From NCBI GenBank assembly GCA_013696905.1, contig JACCXP010000055.1:1-15036 (forward strand): DNA of 15,036 nt, in the 5' to 3' direction. The first letter of the stretch is position 1, and every line of letters starts with the position of its first letter. The stretch comes from Thermoleophilaceae bacterium (GTDB taxonomy: Bacteria; Actinomycetota; Thermoleophilia; Solirubrobacterales; Thermoleophilaceae). Made by a program: the position numbers and the translations under genes. This document shows positions 6,800-13,035 of this stretch, piece after piece. The notes under the pieces were generated by a model, which searched no databases, had not been told where the DNA came from, and worked only from the letters and a program-made list of their open reading frames with translations.

Positions 6800-7942
6800 T
6801 CAGCTCCAGATCTCCGGCGGCTGTGCGCCCTCGGCGCGCCACGCCTCCCACAGCCTCCTCATGCGGCGGGGATAGGCGCGCGGGCGGTCGGCGTAGAGGC
6901 GCATGCCGAGAAAGCGGGCGCGGGCCTGGAGCTCCAGGCGGCGACGATCGATCAGCTCGCGCAGCGGGCGCAGGTCGGCCACGACGCGCCGGGCGAGAGT
7001 TGGCTCGGCGAGCTGCTGGTCGAGGACGGCGAGGTCGTGGTCCTCGCCGAGCAGGTCGGCGAGCTCTGACGCCTGCTTGACCTGGCCGCCGAGCACCGCC
7101 GGCCACATCGGCTTGACGATCCTCAGGTGGTACCAGAGGTCCTTGACTCGCTTGCGCCATTCGTGCAGGTTCTCGACGCTCGGCTTGCGCAGGACCTGCT
7201 CGAAGCGCTCGGCGCCGAGCGCGTAGGCACGGGCGAGGCCGCCGTCGATGACCGCGAACTCGTCGCCGGCGACCGGCCAGTCCTCGATCCGGGCACGTGC
7301 GCCGCGCAGCTCGGCGACGACCCCTTCGACCGCTCCATGGTCGGCGGCGGCAGCGGCGCGGGCGCGCAACTGGTCGCCGACCAGCACCGTCCGCACCTGG
7401 GCGAACGTCGAGGCCGGCAGCCGGGCGGCGCAGCGTTCGGCGAGGCCGTCGATCGCCTCGACCAGCACGTCGGCGTCGCGTGGCCCCGACAGACGCCGGC
7501 CGGCGTCGCGCAGTGCGCGGTTCTCGCGGCGGTAGACGGCAGGCGCGAACGAGTCGCTGACCAGCCGCAGCAGCGCCCGTTCCTTCTTGAGGCTCTTGCG
7601 CGCCTCGTGCACGGCGGTGACCGGGTCGTCGTCGATCGCCTCGGTGAGCTGTTCGATCGCGTCGTCGAGCTGTTCGCGCGCGGCGCGGCGCACGGCCGCC
7701 GCCAGGTGCTCGTTGTCGTGAAGGTGGTAGCCCCTCACGCGCGGCGCATCGGTTTGCGCGGGCTGGGCCCGGGCGGCCTGCGCCTGGGGCGGCTCAGGAC
7801 CGGAGCCGTTCGTGGCGGTCCCGCGCGTGAGCAGCCGCCGCACGGCGTCGGCACGTGCCTGCCCGCGCAGTTGCCTGAGGTGGCCGAGCGCGCCGCCACG
7901 GCGGTTTCGAAGGAAGCGAGCGACCGGAGCCGGCTGATGCAT
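6800..7942 (-). CDS. CHAD domain-containing protein
   Basis: The protein has 380 residues. After a basic N-terminus and a Pro/Ala/Gln-rich linker (about residues 40-68), a CHAD domain runs from about residue 75 to about 360. Both halves of its internal duplication are visible: VHEARKSLKKERALLRLV (His112) and LHEWRKRVKDLWYHLRIV (His260), plus LGEDHDLAVL near residue 300. These conserved His and basic residues line a positively charged surface that, in studied members, binds polyphosphate and targets proteins to polyphosphate granules. No CYTH domain is attached. AGGAAG precedes the ATG by about 7 bases. It lies 42 bases downstream of the DUF3616-like gene on the same strand and is probably the last gene of the moxR operon. 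Confidence 0.92.
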   Translation of the reverse strand: MHQPAPVARFLRNRRGGALGHLRQLRGQARADAVRRLLTRGTATNGSGPEPPQAQAARAQPAQTDAPRVRGYHLHDNEHLAAAVRRAAREQLDDAIEQLTEAIDDDPVTAVHEARKSLKKERALLRLVSDSFAPAVYRRENRALRDAGRRLSGPRDADVLVEAIDGLAERCAARLPASTFAQVRTVLVGDQLRARAAAAADHGAVEGVVAELRGARARIEDWPVAGDEFAVIDGGLARAYALGAERFEQVLRKPSVENLHEWRKRVKDLWYHLRIVKPMWPAVLGGQVKQASELADLLGEDHDLAVLDQQLAEPTLARRVVADLRPLRELIDRRRLELQARARFLGMRLYADRPRAYPRRMRRLWEAWRAEGAQPPEIWS

Positions 7943-7984
7943 CGTTCGCTTCCTACCTCGTCCGGCGCGGGGCCATGCGGCCCG

Positions 7985-9055
7985 TCATTCGAGCACCAGT
8001 GTGCGCAGTCCCACGTGGCCGTCGTTGTCGATCACAAAGTGCGCGTGTCCATCGGCTGCAAGCGCCACGCCCTCGACCCGGCGGACGTCACCGAAGTCGT
8101 GGACGCGCTCGCTGCTCACAGAGCCTCCGCCCGCGACCAGCGGCAGCGTGAAGCGTACGTGCTCGGAACGCGCAAGGCCGCCCTCGGGGTGGTCCTCGAG
8201 GATGAGGGCGCCCTTGCCGGCGGCGTCGAGGTCGCCGACCACGGCGTCGAAGCGGTCGATGCCCTCGGCGTGGAGCGCTCGGACGCCGGCCGGCTCCTGC
8301 GCGCTGCCCACGTCCTCGAGCACCCACACGTTCGTGACGCGCGGCACGGCGTCGGGGTCTTCGAAGAGCGCGTGCACGTCGTCGAGCTCTACGAGAAGGG
8401 GGTGTCCCTCGGCGCTGACGGGATAGCGCAGCCCCAGTAGCAGCCGGCCGTCGGCGCGGAAGTCGGCGCCCTCGACGTTTATCGGCTGGTCGGCCGAGGT
8501 CACCCGGCCCGACCAGCGCTTGGCCTCGCTCGCCCCACGCACGATCGTGGCGTCGATATAGGCTCGGCGAGCCAGCGGGCCGAGCTCGATCAAGTCGACG
8601 CCGCCCGCGGCCAGCGCGTCGTTGACCGCGCGATGCAGGCCGAAGCGCAGCCGTGCGATCTCGACCTTGGCGCGGCCGCCGTCGAGCGCCTCGACGAGCG
8701 ACTCCTCGCGCACGCGCGCCACCCAGGAGCGCCGTGGGTCGAGTGGCCCCGACTTGTCGCCGAACTGCGAGCCGAGCACGACGATCCAGCCCCGCCGCCG
8801 TGCGCACGCCTCGGCGTCCCCTGTCCGGCCCGCGGCCTTAGTGGCCCGCGCGGCGATCCGCAGCGCGTCCCAGCCCTCGCCCAGGTCGGCGCCCGCCGCG
8901 TGCGCGAGCACGGCGATCGCCTCCTCCACGGGCGCCTGGTCGAGCACGGTCACGAAGGCACGGTCCCAGCCTCGTCTGGCCAGCAGGTCGGCGTCGAACA
9001 CCGGGCACAGGTCGGAGGCCTCGTTGGGCTCGAGGTGGAGGTCGGTCTGATGCAT
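7985..9055 (-). CDS. DUF3616-like protein
   Basis: The protein has 356 residues and no signal peptide. The segment INVEGADFRADGRLLLGLRYPV at about residues 192-213, followed by HPLLVELDDV, is typical of DUF3616 proteins. The ending RRVEGVALAADGHAHFVIDND resembles the closing blade of a beta-propeller. The N-terminal 120 residues include LGSQFGDKSGPLDPRRSWVAR, also seen in this type of protein. No catalytic residues are recognised, and no function is assigned. The ATG at 9055 has only a weak AGGG next to it, so an internal start cannot be excluded. It lies between moxR (48 bases upstream) and the CHAD gene (42 bases downstream), which suggests a shared transcript. Confidence 0.72.
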   Translation of the reverse strand: MHQTDLHLEPNEASDLCPVFDADLLARRGWDRAFVTVLDQAPVEEAIAVLAHAAGADLGEGWDALRIAARATKAAGRTGDAEACARRRGWIVVLGSQFGDKSGPLDPRRSWVARVREESLVEALDGGRAKVEIARLRFGLHRAVNDALAAGGVDLIELGPLARRAYIDATIVRGASEAKRWSGRVTSADQPINVEGADFRADGRLLLGLRYPVSAEGHPLLVELDDVHALFEDPDAVPRVTNVWVLEDVGSAQEPAGVRALHAEGIDRFDAVVGDLDAAGKGALILEDHPEGGLARSEHVRFTLPLVAGGGSVSSERVHDFGDVRRVEGVALAADGHAHFVIDNDGHVGLRTLVLE

Positions 9056-9074
9056 GCCCTGCAGGATGACCGAA

Positions 9075-9090
9075 AGCGGCGCACGCCGCT
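9075..9090 (-). terminator. Small hairpin after moxR, possible weak terminator
   Basis: On the minus strand a 6-bp stem AGCGGC/GCCGCT with loop GTGC is followed by TTTC, 14 bases after the moxR stop. It is short and the U-tract is poor. It could attenuate rather than end transcription into the DUF3616-like gene, or may have no function. Confidence 0.3.
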
Positions 9091-9103
9091 CAGGTCGCTC
9101 GAT

Positions 9104-10006
9104 TCAGGCTGTGGTGGTGCCGGCGGCGAGCAACCGGTCCCCAAGGCTCACGCCAAGTCGCGCGGCGACCACGTCGAGATCCGTGCGGTGCTTCACGATG
9201 ATGCTCATCGTCTGGCGCATGACGGCCTCGTCGAGGTCCTGCGCTCCGAGCAGCAGCAGCGCCCGCGCCCAGTCGATCGACTCCGCGATCGAGGGCGGCT
9301 TCTTGAGGTCGAGCTCGCGCACGCGATGCACCACCTCCACGAGCCGGCGCGCGATCGTCTCCGACAGCTCGGGCGCGTGCAGTCGGACGATCTCGAGCTC
9401 GCGTGCGGCGTCGGGGTAGTCGAGCCACAGGTACAGGCAGCGGCGCTTGAGCGCCTCGGTCAGCTCGCGCGAGTTGTTGGAAGTCAGCAGCGCCAGCGGG
9501 CGCGACCGGGCCTCGATGACCCCGAGCTCCGGGATCGAGACCTGGAAGTCGGACAGGACCTCGAGCAGCATCGCCTCGAACTCCTGGTCGGCCTTGTCGA
9601 TCTCGTCGATCAGCAGCACGACCGGCTCGTCGGCGGCAATCGCCTCGAGCAGCGGGCGGGTCAGTAAGAACTCCTCGCCGAAGATGTCGTCCTGCACGCG
9701 GTCCCAGGCCGTGCCGTCGGCCTCGGCCTGGATGCGCAGGAGCTGCTTGCGGTAGTTCCACTCGTAGAGCGCCTTCGCCTCGTCGAGGCCCTCGTAGCAC
9801 TGCAGGCGGATCAACCGGCGCCCGGTGGCGCGGGCGAGCGCCTTGGCGAGCTCGGTCTTGCCGACCCCGGCCGGCCCTTCCACCAGCACGGGCTTCCCAA
9901 GCTGCGCGGCGAGGTAGGACACGAGCGCCGCCGACTCTCCGGCCAGGTAGCCGGCCGACTCGAGTCCGCGCGCCATCGCGTCGATCGAGTCGAGCGGTGT
10001 CGCCAC
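9104..10006 (-). CDS. MoxR-family AAA+ ATPase (CoxD-like)
   Basis: The protein has 300 residues. Walker A GPAGVGKT is at 44-51, followed by the MoxR-specific RLIRLQCYEGLDEAKALYEWNY, an LLTRPLLEAI segment, Walker B VVLLIDEIDKAD at 129-140, sensor-1 LLTSNNSREL and the arginine pair ALKRRC near 188. CoxD/MoxR ATPases act as chaperones with a VWA partner such as CoxE in inserting metal into, or assembling, enzymes; the CoxE-like gene at 3839-5218 is the obvious partner in this window. The GTG start at 10006 has no convincing Shine-Dalgarno sequence; ATG at 9976 is an internal alternative that would trim ten residues. It heads a minus-strand set with the DUF3616-like and CHAD genes and is divergent from the MFS gene. 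Confidence 0.92.
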   Translation of the reverse strand: MATPLDSIDAMARGLESAGYLAGESAALVSYLAAQLGKPVLVEGPAGVGKTELAKALARATGRRLIRLQCYEGLDEAKALYEWNYRKQLLRIQAEADGTAWDRVQDDIFGEEFLLTRPLLEAIAADEPVVLLIDEIDKADQEFEAMLLEVLSDFQVSIPELGVIEARSRPLALLTSNNSRELTEALKRRCLYLWLDYPDAARELEIVRLHAPELSETIARRLVEVVHRVRELDLKKPPSIAESIDWARALLLLGAQDLDEAVMRQTMSIIVKHRTDLDVVAARLGVSLGDRLLAAGTTTA

Positions 10007-10082
10007 GCGCCAAGGATGACAGCGAGGGCGCCGCCGGGCCGCCGGCGCCTATGAGAGCCCTTGGCGAACGTACCGTACGACC
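10007..10082. promoter_or_regulatory. Divergent intergenic region between moxR and the MFS gene
   Basis: These 76 bases must hold the promoters of both genes, yet no good -35/-10 pair is visible. Two inverted repeats are present: a 7-bp stem GGCGCCG...CGGCGCC (10027-10049) and a near-palindrome CGTAC-C-GTACG (10069-10079) three bases before the MFS ATG. The latter could be an operator or could occlude the start in the mRNA. Confidence 0.35.
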
Positions 10083-11309
10083 ATGGCCCAAGACCCGACC
10101 CTGCGCGTGCTCGCCCGCCAGCCGGGCTGGCCGGCGCTCGTCACCGGTGGCACGGTGGCTCGGCTCGCCGACGAGATGTTCTCGGTGGCGGTCGTGCTGC
10201 TCGTGCTGGAGCGCACGGGCTCCGCGGCCCTTGCGGGGGCGACCGTAGCGGCGGTCACCCTCCCGAGCCTCGTCTCGGGCCCGCTGCTAGGCGCCTACAT
10301 CGACCTCACCGGCCGCCGGCGCTGGCTGCTCGTGCTCGACCGGCTGGTGATCGCAGCAGGGCTGGTCGCGCTGCTGGCGCTCGCGGGGAGTGTCCCCGGC
10401 TGGGTGTTGCCGCTGCTCGTGCTCGCCGCCGGGCTGACCTTCCCGCTCTCGTTCGGCGGCCTCGCGAGCATGATCCCGGTGCTCGTGCCCGAGGAGCTGC
10501 TTGCGCCCGCCAACGCAGCCGAGGCGTCGAGCCTCAACACTGCGCTCGTGATCGGGCCGGCGCTCGCCGGCGTGCTCGCCGGCTTCCTGGGCGCGGAGGC
10601 CGCCGTCGCGACCGAGGCCGCGCTGACGCTCGCCGCGATCCCGATGATCCTGCGCATCCCGTCGCTCGACGGCGAGCGCGGCGGCCAGGGGGGGACGCTG
10701 CTCGCGACGGCGCTCGCCGGCATGCGCCAGCTCGCCACCGAGTCGGTCCTGCGCAGCGTGACGGCCACCGGCGTCACGAGCATGGTCGGCTTCGGCCTGC
10801 TGACGGTCGCCTTTCCGCTCTTCGCCGCGCGCTCGCTCGGCGTCGACGAGAGCGCGGCTGGCTACCTGTGGGCCGCCTTCGCCGCGGGCTCGATCGGAGG
10901 CGCGCTGGCACTGGTTCGACTGCAGGCGCGCTGGCGCTCGGAGGCGATCGTGCTCGCCGGCGTGAGCGGGCTGGGGGCGCTGATGCTGCTGTGGCCGCTG
11001 GCGGGCTCGCTCGCGGCGGCGCTCGCGCTCGTCGCGCTGGCGGGCCTGACCGACGGGCCCGCGTTGGCCGCGACCTACGCGGTACGCCAGCAGCGCACCC
11101 CGCGCGCGCTCTACGGCCAGGTTTTCACGACCGCCGCGTCGCTCAAGATCGGCGCCTTTGCGATTGGTGCGGCGCTGTCAGGCCCGGCGGTCGGGGCGCT
11201 CGGAGCCGGCGGCACGATCATCGTCGCGGCCCTGCTCCAGCTCGTCGCCGTGGCGGTCGGGCTGCTGCTCGCCCGGACGGGGTCGGGGAGGAGCGCTGCG
11301 CTCGACTAG
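10083..11309 (+). CDS. Major facilitator superfamily transporter
   Basis: The protein has 408 residues and about twelve hydrophobic segments along its whole length, fitting an MFS permease of the cytoplasmic membrane. The loop between segments 2 and 3 has GAYIDLTGRRRWLLVLDR, a variant of the MFS motif A (GxxxDrxGRr). The segment LNTALVIGPALAGVLAGFLGAE is typical of segment 5 in drug-efflux-like MFS proteins (motif C-like, G-P-A-L-A-G). This suggests an exporter of the DHA1/MFS_1 type; the substrate cannot be told. No Shine-Dalgarno sequence is seen before the ATG; the transcript may have a very short leader. It ends six bases before the convergent aldolase gene, with no terminator between them. 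Confidence 0.9.
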   Translation: MAQDPTLRVLARQPGWPALVTGGTVARLADEMFSVAVVLLVLERTGSAALAGATVAAVTLPSLVSGPLLGAYIDLTGRRRWLLVLDRLVIAAGLVALLALAGSVPGWVLPLLVLAAGLTFPLSFGGLASMIPVLVPEELLAPANAAEASSLNTALVIGPALAGVLAGFLGAEAAVATEAALTLAAIPMILRIPSLDGERGGQGGTLLATALAGMRQLATESVLRSVTATGVTSMVGFGLLTVAFPLFAARSLGVDESAAGYLWAAFAAGSIGGALALVRLQARWRSEAIVLAGVSGLGALMLLWPLAGSLAAALALVALAGLTDGPALAATYAVRQQRTPRALYGQVFTTAASLKIGAFAIGAALSGPAVGALGAGGTIIVAALLQLVAVAVGLLLARTGSGRSAALD

Positions 11310-11315
11310 ACGGTT

Positions 11316-12116
11316 TCAGGCATCCAGTGCGAGCAGAGCGTCGTCGGCGGTCATGCCCGCGTGCACTACGGCCATCAGCGCCTGCGTCGTGGCCGCGCTC
11401 TTCGTCAAGTCGCTCGCGTCCACGATCCCGGCCGCGCCCTGGCGCATCAGCTCCTCGACGCGCCGCAGGAGCTCTTCTTCGCTCTGCGGGCCCTCGACGC
11501 GCGCCAGCACGGGACGATCACTCGCCATCTCGACCACGCGGCGGTACTCGCCGACGTCACCCGTCGCCGCGACGGCGACGATGTCGGCGCCGAGCTCCAC
11601 TGCCTGCCGAACCAGCCGAGCGGTGTCCTCTAGCGCGTTGCCCGGCGCCGTCACGAGCGAAGCGACCATCAGCGGCATGCCGGCGGGCTCGCAGTCCGCC
11701 TTGAGCCGGCTCACGTTGCGCAGGCACGCCTGCTCCAGCCGCGGCTCGTCGGGCGCTCGGATCAGGTCGGCTACCACGCAGGCGGCATCCATGCGCACGG
11801 CCCGGCCGACCGCGTCGTCGACGAGCTCCGAGTAGAGGAAGCCCGGCGCCCGAGCTGAGTGGGCATTCGTGACGTCGGCGCGCATGACGAGCGCCGGCTT
11901 GTCCGGGCCGGGATGGAGCTGCAGCAGCGGCGCCTGCCCGGGCGACAGCTGGACCGCGTCCGGCCCGGCGTCGACAAGCGCGCCGATGACCTTGCGCACG
12001 CTCTCGCTCGCGGCCGCCGGGACGACCGCGCCCGCGAGCCCGTGGTCGACCGCGACATCGACGCAGTGCCCGTCGGAGGCGAACAGCCGGTTGTAGCGGG
12101 CAAGCACCGCTGGCAC
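11316..12116 (-). CDS. DeoC/LsrF/FbaB-fold class I aldolase homologue lacking the usual Schiff-base lysine
   Basis: The protein has about 266 residues with the TIM-barrel pattern of the DhnA/FbaB/LsrF family: VDVAVDHGLAG (Asp24-His25-Gly26), a long middle with GRAVRMDAACVVADL and EPAGMPLMVASLV, then VELGADIVAVAATGDVGEYRRVV. In typical members this last block reads GADIVK.x.YTGD with the Schiff-base Lys; here Ala181 replaces it. The usual GRN phosphate-binding segment near the end is also absent, replaced by GIVDASDLTKS. It may be inactive, use another residue, or be a different lyase. GTG at 12116 is chosen because family homology begins there; an ATG at 12167 would run through a likely promoter. 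It is divergent from the GntR gene, which may regulate it. The product is unknown. Confidence 0.78.
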   Translation of the reverse strand: MPAVLARYNRLFASDGHCVDVAVDHGLAGAVVPAAASESVRKVIGALVDAGPDAVQLSPGQAPLLQLHPGPDKPALVMRADVTNAHSARAPGFLYSELVDDAVGRAVRMDAACVVADLIRAPDEPRLEQACLRNVSRLKADCEPAGMPLMVASLVTAPGNALEDTARLVRQAVELGADIVAVAATGDVGEYRRVVEMASDRPVLARVEGPQSEEELLRRVEELMRQGAAGIVDASDLTKSAATTQALMAVVHAGMTADDALLALDA

Positions 12117-12148
12117 TCTACGCCCGTGTGGAGGCGAGGCACGGTCCA

Positions 12149-12169
12149 AAATGCAGGGAATCGGCATTT
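12149..12169. promoter_or_regulatory. Inverted repeat in the divergent aldolase/gntR region, candidate operator
   Basis: AAATGC at 12149-12154 and GCATTT at 12164-12169 form a 6-9-6 inverted repeat about 43 bases upstream of gntR and 33 bases upstream of the aldolase start. It is the AT-richest part of this gap and is placed to control both genes. GntR-family regulators bind inverted repeats of this size, but no known FCD consensus is matched. Confidence 0.4.
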
Positions 12170-12211
12170 CGGATACCTTGCGCGCTCGATGGCGACGGGG
12201 GAGATGGGGAG

Positions 12212-12940
12212 ATGAAGCAGGCGTCCGTGGCGACCGCGGAGGAGTTGATCCCCGAGCGGCTCAACGGCTCGCTCGTCCTGCCCGCGCTCGCGCCCGAGGC
12301 AAGCGTCGCCCAGCTCACCTACACGGCGCTTCGCAACGCCTTCCTGTCGATGGACGTCTACCACTCGGACGCCGACCTGCGCCTCGACGAGAAGCGCCTG
12401 GCCGCCGACCTGGGCGTGAGTCGCACCCCTGTGCGCGAGGCGTTCGCCCGACTCGAGCACGAGGGGCTGGTCCGGATCGTGCCCCGCCGGGGCGCATACC
12501 TCGTGCGCAAGAGCAAGGCCGAGATCATCGAGATGATCACGGTCTGGGCGGCGCTCGAGAGCATGGCCGCCCGGCTCGTATGCGAGCGAGCGAGCGACGC
12601 CGAGATCGGCGCCCTGCGCGCGCCGTTCGCGATCTTCGAGGACGGTGGAGTTCGTGCCCGCCTGAACGAGTACTCGGCGGCCAACCTACGCTTCCACCAG
12701 CGGATCATCGAGCTTGCGCACTCGCCGCTGATCGACTCGATGGCCAAGAGCCTGCTCGTGCACGTGCGCGCCATCCGCGGGCGCACGATCGCCGAGGACG
12801 ACCGCGCCGAGCGGTCGATCGTCGATCACATGCACATCATCGAGGCGCTCGAGGCCCGGCACGCGGAGCTCTCCGAAGGCCTGGTGCGAGACCACGCGCT
12901 GCAGCTCGCAAAGCACGTCGAGCGGACCGTCGAGCTCTGA
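12212..12940 (+). CDS. GntR-family transcriptional regulator, FadR/FCD subfamily
   Basis: The protein has 242 residues. A winged helix-turn-helix lies at about residues 35-97 (LDEKRLAADLGVSRTPVREAFARL, then EHEGLVRIVPRRGAYLV), the classic GntR signature. The FCD ligand-binding domain follows, with likely metal-binding residues in ANLRFHQRI (Asn158, His162), DHMHIIEAL (His206 or His208) and VRDHALQL (His228). FCD regulators sense small carboxylic acids or acyl-CoA-type effectors, which suits its position before the lyase and CoA-transferase. ATG at 12212 is chosen because GGGGGAG lies about 8 bases upstream and family homology needs no more N-terminus; the open frame reaches back to 12128. Its stop overlaps a short reading frame (TGATG) that leads to the lyase. 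It most likely controls this operon and perhaps the divergent aldolase. Confidence 0.92.
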   Translation: MKQASVATAEELIPERLNGSLVLPALAPEASVAQLTYTALRNAFLSMDVYHSDADLRLDEKRLAADLGVSRTPVREAFARLEHEGLVRIVPRRGAYLVRKSKAEIIEMITVWAALESMAARLVCERASDAEIGALRAPFAIFEDGGVRARLNEYSAANLRFHQRIIELAHSPLIDSMAKSLLVHVRAIRGRTIAEDDRAERSIVDHMHIIEALEARHAELSEGLVRDHALQLAKHVERTVEL

Positions 12941-13035
12941 TGTCAGATCAGCATATGATCGCCCGCCCGCACCTAATGCCAGTCGTCACCTCGCTGCAAT
13001 CGAGCACTGAGGCAGAGGAAGGAGCCCAGCGTTGA
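12940..13035 (+). other. Short reading frame bridging gntR and the lyase, possible coupling or leader ORF
   Basis: A 31-codon frame (MSDQHMIARP...) begins in the gntR stop (TGATG) and ends in the lyase start (TTGA, 13032-13035), so it fits exactly between two genes. The lyase Shine-Dalgarno sequence lies inside it. Only about 20 of 31 third positions are G or C, lower than expected for genes in this window, so a conserved peptide is doubtful. It may merely keep ribosomes moving across the gap. Confidence 0.3.
12946..12960. promoter_or_regulatory. Inverted repeat GATCA-N5-TGATC, candidate operator
   Basis: GATCAGCATATGATC directly follows the gntR stop and lies about 70 bases before the lyase start. 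The arms are perfect 5-bp complements in a locally AT-richer spot. It could be a second site for the GntR protein, or an internal promoter region for the lyase and CoA-transferase genes; no clear -35/-10 pair is seen. Confidence 0.35.

Noticed and set aside
7943..7984. Short GGGCC/GGCCC hairpin between the DUF3616-like and CHAD genes
   Set aside because: Only five base pairs with no T-tract; such repeats are frequent by chance at this GC content.
10061..11704. 547-codon open frame on the plus strand over the MFS gene
   Set aside because: Arg/Ala/Pro-rich translation; the overlapping frame encodes a normal hydrophobic MFS protein.
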